A program made the position numbers and the translations under genes. A model generated the notes under the pieces. That model was not told the DNA's origin and made no database searches. It saw nothing but the letters and a program-made list of their open reading frames with translations. From contig DIEW01000043.1 of NCBI GenBank assembly GCA_002418825.1, positions 2,004 to 52,861 of the forward strand: DNA of 50,858 nt. The letters are read 5' to 3'. Of this stretch, positions 33,069 to 42,046 are shown one piece after another. The stretch's first letter is position 1, and each line of letters begins with the position of its first letter. The DNA is from Syntrophaceae bacterium UBA5764. GTDB lineage: Bacteria > Desulfobacterota > Syntrophia > Syntrophales > Smithellaceae.

Positions 33069-34391
33069 ATGAAATGGCTTAAAAGTAATGTTTTTGTTCC
33101 AGTGTTAGCTTTTGTTTTCGTTATGTTCTTCTGGGCGACAGCTTTTGCTGCCAGCGATGAAATCAGAATCGGTGTCATTGGTCCAATGAAGTTTATACAG
33201 GGCAAAAGCCAGTGGAATGGTGCAGTGATGGCTGCTGAAGAAATTAACGCCAAAGGTGGTGTTAAAGTTGGCAGTAAAATGATGAAAATCAAACTTATAC
33301 AAGCCGATTCTAATGAATTTTTAAGCATTACGGATGCTACCAACGCGATGGAGCGCCTGATTACCAGAGACAAGGTGCACTTTGTTGTGGGCGGTTTCCG
33401 TACAGAAGCGGTGTTTGCCATGCAGGACATTGCATGTCAGAATAAAGTAATCTTTATCGGTTGCGGCGCTGCATCAGATGAACTCTGCAACAGAGTGGCC
33501 AAGTACTATGACCAGTACAAGTATTTCTTCCGCGGCACACCTTTCAATTCTACCGCCTTGGTAAAAGCTGCTTTTTCTCATGTGGGTAGTACCGCCGAAG
33601 TACTGAGAAATGAATTGGGAATCACAGGTCCAATTAAGGTTGCCTTTGTCGCGGAAAAGGCCCAATGGGCGGATGCAATGGTTCCTGCTGTTCAGGCTAC
33701 TCTTCCCAAGATGGGTATGGAACTGGTCGGCGTCTGGAGACCGTCTCCGGTAGCTACGGATGTTTCCGCAGAGCTATCGGCCATTCAGCGTTCCGGCGCG
33801 CAGATTATCTTCACATTCTTTTCCTCTTCGGTGGGGATTCCCTTCGCCCGTCAGGCAAACGAGCTGAAGATTCCCGCTATGCAAGTAGGCATCAATGTGG
33901 AAGCGCAGAAAGCGGAATTCTGGCAGGCAACGCGCGGTCAAGGCAATTATGTTATTACTTCCAGCACCTATGCCCGTAATGTGGAATGTAATGAGCTTAC
34001 AAAACCTTTTGTTGAAGCTTACATAAAAAGATTCGGTGAGGTACCGACCTATACTACCGGTACTTATGAATCTATTAAAATGTCTCTTGTCGACACTATT
34101 GAAATGATCGGTACCCTTGACCCCGATAAAATAGTGGCAACCTTAGAAAATCGCGTATATAAGACCCCTCCCAGTACAATAATGTATGTGAAAGATAATC
34201 TGGGAAGACATACCCATGATCTAAAATTTGGACCTGGGTACGCAACGGGCATTGCTTCACAATGGCAAGATGGTGAGTTTGTCGGTGTTTGGCCTAATAA
34301 ATGGAAGCCAGCGCCCGGTGTAGAAGTCACTTTCAAGGGCGTGAAGCCGATTAAAATTCCACCCTGGATGATTAAGGCTTACAAAAAGTAA
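33069..34391 (+). CDS. Periplasmic substrate-binding protein of a Liv-type ABC importer (copy 2)
   Basis: 440 residues with a signal peptide ending near AFA|ASD. Aligns with the previous protein along its full length with almost no gaps; both share RIGVIGPMKF, the WRPSPVATDVSAELSAIQRSG segment, GINVEAQKAEFWQATRG and PIKIPPWMI at the end. Differences concentrate after about residue 150 and around 290-330, where ligand contacts may lie. Precedes LivH-LivM-acyl-CoA synthetase-LivG-LivF, so it is the likely main receptor of this importer. Ligand unknown. Confidence 0.93.
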   Translation: MKWLKSNVFVPVLAFVFVMFFWATAFAASDEIRIGVIGPMKFIQGKSQWNGAVMAAEEINAKGGVKVGSKMMKIKLIQADSNEFLSITDATNAMERLITRDKVHFVVGGFRTEAVFAMQDIACQNKVIFIGCGAASDELCNRVAKYYDQYKYFFRGTPFNSTALVKAAFSHVGSTAEVLRNELGITGPIKVAFVAEKAQWADAMVPAVQATLPKMGMELVGVWRPSPVATDVSAELSAIQRSGAQIIFTFFSSSVGIPFARQANELKIPAMQVGINVEAQKAEFWQATRGQGNYVITSSTYARNVECNELTKPFVEAYIKRFGEVPTYTTGTYESIKMSLVDTIEMIGTLDPDKIVATLENRVYKTPPSTIMYVKDNLGRHTHDLKFGPGYATGIASQWQDGEFVGVWPNKWKPAPGVEVTFKGVKPIKIPPWMIKAYKK

Positions 34392-34512
34392 GCAATAAGC
34401 AGCAAAACAACAAATAATCAGCAACTAACTATTCATGTCATGGTTCGTTCATCGCTTATTAAGAAAGCGGTGGACGAATACCATGTCTATTAAAAATAGA
34501 GAGGTAATCATA

Positions 34513-35388
34513 ATGTCTATTATATTAGACATCATTGTCATGGGTTTGATCAAAGGCAGCATTTACGCTCTTTTGGCTATCAGTTTTTCCCTTATCTTCG
34601 GTGTGGCGCGCATCGTCAATATTGCGCATACCGCCTTTTACATGGTTGCGGCCTATTGTATTTATACGGTAACCAACTATATGGGATGGTCTGCTGTTCC
34701 GGCTATGTTTGTTGCCGTTATTTTGTCCGTGATCCTGGGAATGGTCATCTATAAGGTATTTCTCAACCCCATCCGGGAGCATGAAGGCGCCGTATTGATA
34801 GCGACAATGGCCATAGCAATGGTATTTCAGGAAGTTATGACCTTGTTCTTTTCAGGCTCTTTTTTGAGTGTCCCCAATCTTATTGACGGTTACTTTATTA
34901 TTTTTGGCGTGAAGGTTTTTTACCAGCAACTTTTGACGCTTTGCGCGGCCGCCCTTGTTATGGTAATATTGATGATATTTTTGTTCAAAACCAAACTGGG
35001 TTTGGCCCTTCGTTCCACTGCTCAGGACAGGGAAGTAGCCAATCTAATGGGGATAAATGAGTCCAAAGTGGCCATGATCACTATGGGAATTGCCATAGGA
35101 CTGGCTGGCTTTGCCGGCGCGATCGTTGTTCCGCTGGAAATTTTGGAACCACATATGTGGGCGACGCCTCTGGTTATGATGATGGCCGTTGTCGTTTTAG
35201 GCGGTCTCGGCTCTCTTAAGGGCAGTTTTGTGGGAGCGTACATTATGGGCTTTACCGAAGCTATGGTTGTGTTCCTTTCCCCGCAGGGCGCTTTCTTGAA
35301 GATTTCCGTTGCCCTCCTTATAATGATTATAGTTTTGCTTATCAGGCCGGAAGGCCTCTTTGGCGTGTACTTTGAAGAAGAAAGGTAG
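34513..35388 (+). CDS. Liv-type ABC permease, LivH-like (system A)
   Basis: 291 residues from ATG 34513, after AGAGAGGT (an upstream in-frame GTG adds 26 unlikely residues). Eight or so membrane segments; the family motif ALLAISFSLIFGVARIVNIAHTAF and the cytoplasmic coupling stretch TKLGLALRSTAQDREVANLMGINESKV (EAA-like loop) are present, plus VVLGGLGSLKGSFVGA. Forms the membrane channel with the adjacent LivM-like permease. Confidence 0.92.
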   Translation: MSIILDIIVMGLIKGSIYALLAISFSLIFGVARIVNIAHTAFYMVAAYCIYTVTNYMGWSAVPAMFVAVILSVILGMVIYKVFLNPIREHEGAVLIATMAIAMVFQEVMTLFFSGSFLSVPNLIDGYFIIFGVKVFYQQLLTLCAAALVMVILMIFLFKTKLGLALRSTAQDREVANLMGINESKVAMITMGIAIGLAGFAGAIVVPLEILEPHMWATPLVMMMAVVVLGGLGSLKGSFVGAYIMGFTEAMVVFLSPQGAFLKISVALLIMIIVLLIRPEGLFGVYFEEER

Positions 35389-35396
35389 AGTATTCC

Positions 35397-36437
35397 ATGA
35401 AACTAATTTTATTTTACCTGAGAAAACTGTTTGCTGTCTTAAAGAATGAAGTTCTTGTTCTTCCCTCGCGCGTGGCTGTGATAATCTTTTTTCTCTTTAT
35501 TCTCTTGTTGCCGCTTTTTACTGATGACCTTTATGTTCTGCGCGTGTTCACTCTGGCCAGTATCTTTGCCATTTTTGCCGCGAGCTGGGATTTACTCTCC
35601 GGTTTTACAGGGCAGCTGAATTTTGGGCACGCCCTTTTCTTTGGCGTGGGAGCATATAGCGCTGCCTTAATAAACCTTCACTGGCAACTCGCGCCTTGGT
35701 TAAGTATTCCGCTTGGCGCTTTAATCGGTGTCGCTGCCGGTTTGATTGTGGGAATTCCGGCTCTGCGCCTCAAAGGAACTTATCTGGCATTGACGACGCT
35801 GGCCTTTCCTATCATAGTAACGGGGCTGGTTTTCACTTTTCCAGACTTTACCGGCGGTGAACTAGGAATTTCTGGAATTCAGAAACTGGCGCCGACGCGC
35901 ATTCACGAGTATTATATCATATCGATTCTGATGCTTGGTTTGTGCACCATCATGTGGAAAATAACAGACTCCAACACGGGCATTATCTTTCACGCTATCC
36001 GCGAGGATGAAATAGCCGTAAGGGCTTCCGGCGTCAACACGACGCGTTATAAACTCCTGGCTTTCTGTCTGAGCGGTTTTTTTGCCGGAATTGCCGGCGG
36101 ACTCTACGCGCATTTTATGAGGATTGCCGGACCTTCTGTACTGGAAATTTCGCTGTCTTTCATGGTGGTCATCTGGGCTATGTTCGGCGGGGCGGCAACG
36201 ATTTACGGGCCGATTGGAGCGGTATTTTTCCTCTACCCGCTGGTGGAGTTTATGCATGTGATTCAGGATTACCGCACATTGATGTTCGCGTTTGTTGTGT
36301 TGTTGGTTCTTTTGTTTATGCCGGACGGTTTGTTTCGTTGGCTGCGGGAGAAAATCGAAACCGAATGCCCACGCTGTAAAGTGAGAAACATTGCCACGCG
36401 TGATACGTGCCGCATCTGTACGGCACCCTTGGACTAA
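35397..36437 (+). CDS. Liv-type ABC permease, LivM-like, with extra C-terminal zinc ribbon (system A)
   Basis: 346 residues. Typical LivM membrane core (GFTGQLNFGHALFFGVGAY, then the EAA-like loop FHAIREDEIAVRASGVNTTRYKLLAF). The last 23 residues hold CPRC (Cys324/327) and CRIC (Cys338/341), a CxxC-N10-CxxC zinc-ribbon-like tail on the cytoplasmic face. I know of no such tail on standard LivM. It may serve assembly or contact with the neighbouring acyl-CoA synthetase; that is speculation. Confidence 0.92.
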   Translation: MKLILFYLRKLFAVLKNEVLVLPSRVAVIIFFLFILLLPLFTDDLYVLRVFTLASIFAIFAASWDLLSGFTGQLNFGHALFFGVGAYSAALINLHWQLAPWLSIPLGALIGVAAGLIVGIPALRLKGTYLALTTLAFPIIVTGLVFTFPDFTGGELGISGIQKLAPTRIHEYYIISILMLGLCTIMWKITDSNTGIIFHAIREDEIAVRASGVNTTRYKLLAFCLSGFFAGIAGGLYAHFMRIAGPSVLEISLSFMVVIWAMFGGAATIYGPIGAVFFLYPLVEFMHVIQDYRTLMFAFVVLLVLLFMPDGLFRWLREKIETECPRCKVRNIATRDTCRICTAPLD

Positions 36438-36514
36438 AGTTGTTGGACGTAAAATTTAAGAACATCAAAATTATGTCCCGTCAATGGCGGGTAAAAGATT
36501 GAGAGGACAAGTAA

Positions 36515-38227
36515 ATGAATGCAAAAGAATTTTATATGTCAAAACCGTGGGTAAAGCATTATCCCGAAGGCACATCCGAGATAGCGGAGATACCTGAAGG
36601 ACTATCTGCTCCTGATATGTTTGAAGATGCCGCGGCAAAATATAGTAAAAAATCTGCGCTGATTTTTTACGGCAGGGAAATAAGTTACGCGCAGTTGAAA
36701 GAACTTATTGATCGTTTTGCTACGGCGCTTGCCGATTTGGGTGTTAAAAAGGGAGATACAATAGCCCTCTATTTGTTGAATTGTCCACAGTACATAATCG
36801 CTTACTTTGCGACCTTGAAACTGGGCGCTAAGGTTACGCCAATCAGCCCTGTTTATACAAGCCATGAAATTAAACATCAGCTTGAGGACAGCGACGCGAG
36901 TATAATGGTTTGTCAGGATATTCTTTATGATAATGTGGAAAGAACCGGTGTGTCTCTAAAACATGTTATTGTTACCAGTGTTCTTGCATATTTACCAAAA
37001 CTGAAGAAGGTTTTGGGCAAAAGCTTGCTGGGAAAGGACTACGCGAACCTGCATGTTCCCACTCCTGAAGAAATGGCCAAAGCGGGTCTTATTGATTTTG
37101 AAGCGTTAATTAAGAAGTATCCGCCCAATCCGCCTCAAGTAAAAATTGATCCTAAAAATGACATTGCCGCGCTTCCCTATACGGGAGGCACAACGGGTCT
37201 TCCCAAAGCGGCCGTTCTTACTCATTATAATATGGTCGCGGTGGTGCATCAGATTAAGTCTTTATGGCCTTTCTTGGAAGACGGTAAAGAAGTCAGCATT
37301 GCCTTTTTGCCCTTCTTTCACATCTATGGCCAGGTGGTTAACATGCTTACCGGTCTTTCCCGCGGATTTACCCTGGTGTTGTTTACCACTCCAGATATTG
37401 AAGAAATTCTCGACGCCATGGAAAAGTATAAAGCGTCTACTTTCAACGGTGTACCCACGATGTTTGAATTTCTTAAAGAGTATGAAAAAACTTACAGGGT
37501 AAACTGGAAAAAAGTTAAGCTTATCAGCTGTGGCGCGGATACTCTGCATGATTCAACTGTGGAGGCATGGGAATCAAGAACCGGCACCAAGATTCATGAA
37601 GGTTTCGGCATGACGGAAACAACCGGCGTCAGCCACAGCAATCCATATCAGAAGACAAAAAAGGGTTCTTTCGGAGTACCCATTCCCAATGTAAAAGCGG
37701 CCATCATAGAATATGAAGGTTCAGAATTTATCCCGATTGGTGAAGTAGGGGAAATGATTCTCAGCGGCCCGAATATCATGCAGGCTTACTGGAAAAGAGA
37801 AGAAGAAAGCAAAAAATCATTGATTAATATCGACGGGGAAATATGGCTCAGAACGGGAGATATTGTCAGCATGGATGAAGAAGGATATTTTCACTTTTTC
37901 GACCGTAAGCGTGACTTGATCAAGTTTAAAGGTTATTCGGTGTTTGCCCGCCACGTGGAAGAGGTGCTCTACTCGCATCCGCAGATTAAGGCGGCCGGTG
38001 TCGTGGGCGTGCCCGATCCCAAGGTCGGTAATATTATTAAGGCTTACGTTGTTTTGGAAAGTGAGGCGCGAGGTAAGGTATCTGAAGAAGACGTTATAAA
38101 ATTCTGTTCGGAAAATCTGGCCCATTACAAAGTTCCGAAAATAATAGAGTTCCGTGGTGAACTTCCGAAAACGGACGTGGGAAAGGTTTCGCGCAGGGAA
38201 TTAAGAGAAGAAGGGGAGGCCTGTTGA
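36515..38227 (+). CDS. AMP-forming acyl-CoA synthetase (long/medium-chain or aromatic acid type)
   Basis: 570 residues, ANL superfamily. Phosphate-binding YTGGTTGLPKAAVLTH (about 222-237), FGMTETTG, WLRTGDI (hinge-region start) and the C-terminal DRKRDLIKFKGY and PKTDVGKVSRREL with the catalytic Lys. Forms a CoA thioester from a carboxylic acid and ATP. It lies within the ABC importer cluster between LivM and LivG and abuts LivG (1 base), so the imported substrate is probably a carboxylate it activates. The exact acid cannot be read from the sequence. GAGAGGAC provides its ribosome site. Confidence 0.93.
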   Translation: MNAKEFYMSKPWVKHYPEGTSEIAEIPEGLSAPDMFEDAAAKYSKKSALIFYGREISYAQLKELIDRFATALADLGVKKGDTIALYLLNCPQYIIAYFATLKLGAKVTPISPVYTSHEIKHQLEDSDASIMVCQDILYDNVERTGVSLKHVIVTSVLAYLPKLKKVLGKSLLGKDYANLHVPTPEEMAKAGLIDFEALIKKYPPNPPQVKIDPKNDIAALPYTGGTTGLPKAAVLTHYNMVAVVHQIKSLWPFLEDGKEVSIAFLPFFHIYGQVVNMLTGLSRGFTLVLFTTPDIEEILDAMEKYKASTFNGVPTMFEFLKEYEKTYRVNWKKVKLISCGADTLHDSTVEAWESRTGTKIHEGFGMTETTGVSHSNPYQKTKKGSFGVPIPNVKAAIIEYEGSEFIPIGEVGEMILSGPNIMQAYWKREEESKKSLINIDGEIWLRTGDIVSMDEEGYFHFFDRKRDLIKFKGYSVFARHVEEVLYSHPQIKAAGVVGVPDPKVGNIIKAYVVLESEARGKVSEEDVIKFCSENLAHYKVPKIIEFRGELPKTDVGKVSRRELREEGEAC

Positions 38228-38228
38228 T

Positions 38229-38996
38229 ATGAGCCAAGCTTTTCTGGAGGTAAAGGAACTTACGAAGAAGTTCGGTGGTCTCACGGCGGTTAATGATGTG
38301 TCATTTTCCATGGAGAGGCACCAGATAATCGGTCTTATCGGGCCGAATGGCGCGGGGAAAACCACATTGTTGCGTCTTATGACCGGAATTTTAAAGCCGG
38401 ACACCGGCAGTGTTCGTTTTATGGGACAGGAAATGGCCGGAAAAAAGACATGGGATATTGTAAACAAAGGAATGGTTTCCACGTTCCAGAATATGCGGCC
38501 GTTCCGCAGACTGCCGATTATTGCCAATGTTATGGTCGCTTGTCTGTGTCCCCGTGCTCTCAAGAGAGGGGAATGGGTGAAAAAAATCGAAGCCAAAGCA
38601 ATGGATGCGTTGGAATTCGCCGGAATTTCCGACATGGCCAAGGAAAACGCGTCTGTTCTTTCGCAGGGCGATCTCAAGCGACTGGAAGTGGCGCGGGCAA
38701 TTGCCACGGAACCGGAGCTTTTATTGCTGGATGAACCTTTTGGTGGCTTGAGCCCGGCGGAAACCGACCTTATGGCGAAATCGATTAAGCGCCTGCACAA
38801 AGGTGGCCGTTTCGGCCGTCTGCACAGCGAAGGACCGGCCATGATTATTGTTGAGCATAAGCTGCAATGGTTGATGATGATCGCGACGCGTATCATTGTT
38901 TTAAGTTTTGGAACTGTTATTGCCGACGGACCGCCGGAAGAAATTATTAAAAATCCCACTGTTGTCGAGGCTTACCTCGGCCAAGGAGGTAATTAA
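38229..38996 (+). CDS. Liv-type ABC ATPase, LivG-like (system A)
   Basis: 255 residues. Walker A GPNGAGKTT, signature-region LSQGDLKRLEVARAIA (LSGGQ is LSQGD, common in LivG), Walker B LLLDEPFGGLSP and H-loop VEHKLQWLM. The ~12-residue stretch LHKGGRFGRLHSEG before the H-loop is an extra insert compared with usual LivG. Cotranscribed with the acyl-CoA synthetase, with its ribosome site GGGGAGG inside it, and with LivF. Confidence 0.93.
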   Translation: MSQAFLEVKELTKKFGGLTAVNDVSFSMERHQIIGLIGPNGAGKTTLLRLMTGILKPDTGSVRFMGQEMAGKKTWDIVNKGMVSTFQNMRPFRRLPIIANVMVACLCPRALKRGEWVKKIEAKAMDALEFAGISDMAKENASVLSQGDLKRLEVARAIATEPELLLLDEPFGGLSPAETDLMAKSIKRLHKGGRFGRLHSEGPAMIIVEHKLQWLMMIATRIIVLSFGTVIADGPPEEIIKNPTVVEAYLGQGGN

Positions 38997-38998
38997 CA

Positions 38999-39748
38999 TT
39001 GCTACTCGAAGTCGCTAATGTATCAGTTTGGTATGATAAGGCTATGCTTATTAATGATGTGAGCATGGGTGTAGACACAGGAGAACTGGTCAGTCTTGTT
39101 GGTCCCAATGGGGCGGGGAAATCCACGTTACTTCGGACAATTACTGGATTGGTAGCTTGGGAAAAAGAGCTGACAAAAAGATCGACGCATGGTGAAATTA
39201 AATTGGAAGGGCAAATAACCTTTGATGGTGAACGCATTGATCAGGTACCTGCACACGACATCGTTAAGCGAGGCTTGATTCTTGCCCCGGAAAGAAGAAG
39301 GCCTTTTAAGGAAATGACGGTGATTGACAATCTGATGATCGGTGCCTATCTCTTGCATGATAAAGCGAATATTGAAGAAAACCTGGAAAAAGTTTATCAG
39401 TTGTTTCCCGTGCTCAAAGAGAGGTCTCATCAGGTTTCCGGCACGCTTTCCGGCGGTGAGCAGCAGATGCTGGCGGTTGGCCGGGCACTGATGTCCAATC
39501 CGAAATTGCTGTGCATTGACGAGCCCTCGACCGGTTTGGCGCCAAAATTACGGGCGGAAGTTTTTCAAAAAATCAAGGAAATTAGTGATTCGGGCATTAC
39601 CGTTCTTTTGGTTGAACAGGAAGTAAGCACGGTTTTTAAAATGGCAACGCGTAACTATGTTCTTTCTTCCGGAAAGATTATCGCGGAAGGGAAAGGAGAT
39701 GAATTACTGCAAAACGAGTTGCTTCGTAAAACATACTTGGGGCTCTAA
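38999..39748 (+). CDS. Liv-type ABC ATPase, LivF-like (system A)
   Basis: 249 residues. TTG start at 38999 is well supported by AAGGAGG (38983-38989) inside the end of LivG; spacing 9. Walker A GPNGAGKST, signature LSGGEQQML, Walker B LLCIDEPSTGLAP, H-loop VEQEVS (Gln in place of His, usual for LivF). Last gene of system A, followed by a terminator. Confidence 0.93.
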   Translation: MLLEVANVSVWYDKAMLINDVSMGVDTGELVSLVGPNGAGKSTLLRTITGLVAWEKELTKRSTHGEIKLEGQITFDGERIDQVPAHDIVKRGLILAPERRRPFKEMTVIDNLMIGAYLLHDKANIEENLEKVYQLFPVLKERSHQVSGTLSGGEQQMLAVGRALMSNPKLLCIDEPSTGLAPKLRAEVFQKIKEISDSGITVLLVEQEVSTVFKMATRNYVLSSGKIIAEGKGDELLQNELLRKTYLGL

Positions 39749-39766
39749 GTTATCAATTTTGTTATT

Positions 39767-39814
39767 AAAAAGCGTGTCATGAGTGCAAAAGTATTCAATA
39801 TGACACGCTTTTTT
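39767..39814 (+). terminator. Rho-independent terminator after system A
   Basis: AAAAAGCGTGTCAT (39767-39780) pairs with ATGACACGCTTTTTT (39800-39814), a 13-base-pair stem with a 19-base loop and T tail. Ends the first transporter operon. Confidence 0.85.
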
Positions 39815-39948
39815 GTGCAGGGTAAATTAATTGTCAAACGAAAAACATGTAAATACAGTATAAAACATCAATACTTATAGTGAATTTTGCCAATAATCTT
39901 GGTTTAATAGCTGAGGGTGTTGATAAGTGATTAGTTCTTAAAAAGGTA

Positions 39949-39976
39949 TTGACAAAACAAATCAGCTTTATTTAAT
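39949..39976 (+). promoter_or_regulatory. Promoter of the second transporter operon
   Basis: TTGACA (39949-39954), 16-base spacer, TTTAAT (39971-39976; TAATAT at 39973 is also possible). Lies in a 374-base intergenic stretch (39749-40122) that otherwise holds only the preceding terminator and a ~150-base 5' leader. Confidence 0.65.
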
Positions 39977-40128
39977 ATTTTTTAAACCCTTCAAACGAAG
40001 TTTTGAAAGTTGCATATACGCGCGAAGGTTTGACTTAGTAATGTTTTAAAAGTTTTTCCCGCATAGTGTGTAAGATTTGTCCCGTAGCTAATTTGGAGAG
40101 AAAAAATTAACGAAGGGAGAAGTTGAGC

Positions 40129-41004
40129 ATGTGGGTGTATATACAAAATTTGCTCGTCTATACCTTTATTCTAGGTTCCATCTACCTTTTGGTTGCCTTG
40201 GGTTTTTCTATCATCTGCGGTGTCTTAAGAATTTTTCATCTCGGCTACGCGTATATATTTCCATTAACTGTTTACACCACATGGATGTTTTTAACGGATT
40301 TCGGTTGGGGCCTGATACCTTCGATTTTCGGTATGGTGGCGGTTCAGTTTGTCATCGCGTTCCTTATCTATAAGGGCATTATTAAAAGATACCTTGATAA
40401 GGAACTAGAAATGCTGGTCGGCCTTTTACTTTTAACGACGATAATTGAGCAAACAATAAATTATAAATATCCCATGCAAACCGGTGTGTACTTGCAGACC
40501 GAGTTGATAAAGGGCACGACTCAGATAGGCTCTGTTGTTGTTTCCACACAACTTTTAGTCGGATCAATTATCGCTCTTTTTCTGACGGCAATTTTTGTTT
40601 TGTTCTTCCTCAAAACAAGAACAGGTCTGGCCATAAGAGCCATTTCTCAGAACATTTACAGTTCCCAGATTGTTGGCATTAATGTTGAGACACTTTATGT
40701 TTTTACAATGATGCTCGTCCTTGTGCCCGTTATGATCGGTACGTTGATTATAGCACCGGTCTGGACAGTCGATCCGTTTATGGGGCAGATTTATATGTTT
40801 ACCGCTATTCTTGTTGCCGTTCTGGGCGGGTTAGGAAATATGAGAGGAACAATTATCGCCAGCTTTCTTATCGGTGCGGTTCATGCGGTGATGTGTTTTA
40901 TCTTGGGAGAACCGCGTTTTATGACGCTTTCAGCCTTGGTGCTAGTCATGATTGTTTTGGTAGTAAGGCCGCAGGGATTAACCAGGAGTGAATCTTTATG
41001 GTAG
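40129..41004 (+). CDS. Liv-type ABC permease, LivH-like (system B)
   Basis: 291 residues from ATG 40129, nine bases after GGGAG (a TTG at 40123 is closer but less likely). Multi-span hydrophobic protein with the LivH patterns GSIYLLVALGFSIICGVLRIFHLGYA and the EAA-like loop TRTGLAIRAISQNIYSSQIVGINVETL. Unlike system A's permease the family NxAH motif reads F-H-L-G. Overlaps the next gene by 7 bases. Confidence 0.9.
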   Translation: MWVYIQNLLVYTFILGSIYLLVALGFSIICGVLRIFHLGYAYIFPLTVYTTWMFLTDFGWGLIPSIFGMVAVQFVIAFLIYKGIIKRYLDKELEMLVGLLLLTTIIEQTINYKYPMQTGVYLQTELIKGTTQIGSVVVSTQLLVGSIIALFLTAIFVLFFLKTRTGLAIRAISQNIYSSQIVGINVETLYVFTMMLVLVPVMIGTLIIAPVWTVDPFMGQIYMFTAILVAVLGGLGNMRGTIIASFLIGAVHAVMCFILGEPRFMTLSALVLVMIVLVVRPQGLTRSESLW

Positions 41005-42038
41005 ATATTGAATTAAAAAGAGATCGGCTTACGATAAGGTTCAAAACCCAAAAATGGGAATGGATGATTGAACCCAGATACTGGCGAAACTCCATATTGT
41101 GGGTCGCGTTATTACTTGTTTTTCCCACGGTATCCTATTTCGTAAGCCCTGGCCTTATCAATACAATGATTTCGGCGAATCTTTTGGCCGCTATCGCTAT
41201 TCCGATGTCGCTGATGACGTTGGGTACTGGCCGTGTCAATTTCGGTCCTAACTTCTACGTTGGCGTTGGCGGTTATGCCGCCGCTCTTCTCAGCATAGCT
41301 TATGGCTGGGGCCCCGTGGCAACATTGCCATTTGCGATTCTGACCACTCTCTTCGCCGCGCTGATTTTCAGTCCCCTGGTTATTGTGGCCCGAGGTCTCT
41401 ACTATGTTCTGCTCTCGTTGCTTTTACCCTTTGTCTTTTTTGAAGTAACAGTTATTTACACCGATATTTTTAAGGGAGATACCGGCCTTTTCGGAATAAA
41501 ACCGCTCATGGATCTGGGCAATGCCAAAATTAATTTTCTTGTTTTGGCTTATCTTTCAATTTTTATTATGATTTCGTACCTATTGATCGTCAATAAGATT
41601 ATCAAGTCACGCTATGGATTGATTATGGCCACAATAAATGACGATGAGGAAGTGGCGCACGGTATCGGCGTGAACATTAATAAAGTTAAGATTATTTCTT
41701 TTGTTTTTGCTGCATGCCTGATCGGGATTGTCGGGTGGTTTTATGCGCATTATTTTTCTTCATTTTCCGGTCAGACTTATCTTACGTTTACTTTTATGCT
41801 GAAAATATTTTTAGCAATGATGATAGGAGGCAGAACTCAGATATTCGGATGTGTTGTTGGAGGTTATTTCGTCGCCTTTTTGGAAATGTTTCTCATCAGA
41901 ACTATGGGGCCCATGCAAGCGTTTGTATTCCCCATCATTCTCATTATCTTCCTTTTTATACTTCCGGAAGGCCTTTTCGGGATATATCGCAAACGCCGTT
42001 ATAGAGAATATTTCCCAACAATACACGTGCGGAGGTAG
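40998..42038 (+). CDS. Liv-type ABC permease, LivM-like (system B)
   Basis: 346 residues. The first ~30 residues are a charged cytoplasmic segment (DIELKRDRLTIRFKTQKWEW), then about nine membrane segments; VNFGPNFYVGVGGYAAAL and the loop MATINDDEEVAHGIGVNINKVKI are LivM-like. No zinc ribbon here, in contrast to system A. Coupled to LivH by overlap, followed by LivG. Confidence 0.9.
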   Translation: MVDIELKRDRLTIRFKTQKWEWMIEPRYWRNSILWVALLLVFPTVSYFVSPGLINTMISANLLAAIAIPMSLMTLGTGRVNFGPNFYVGVGGYAAALLSIAYGWGPVATLPFAILTTLFAALIFSPLVIVARGLYYVLLSLLLPFVFFEVTVIYTDIFKGDTGLFGIKPLMDLGNAKINFLVLAYLSIFIMISYLLIVNKIIKSRYGLIMATINDDEEVAHGIGVNINKVKIISFVFAACLIGIVGWFYAHYFSSFSGQTYLTFTFMLKIFLAMMIGGRTQIFGCVVGGYFVAFLEMFLIRTMGPMQAFVFPIILIIFLFILPEGLFGIYRKRRYREYFPTIHVRR

Positions 42039-42046
42039 ATGAATTC

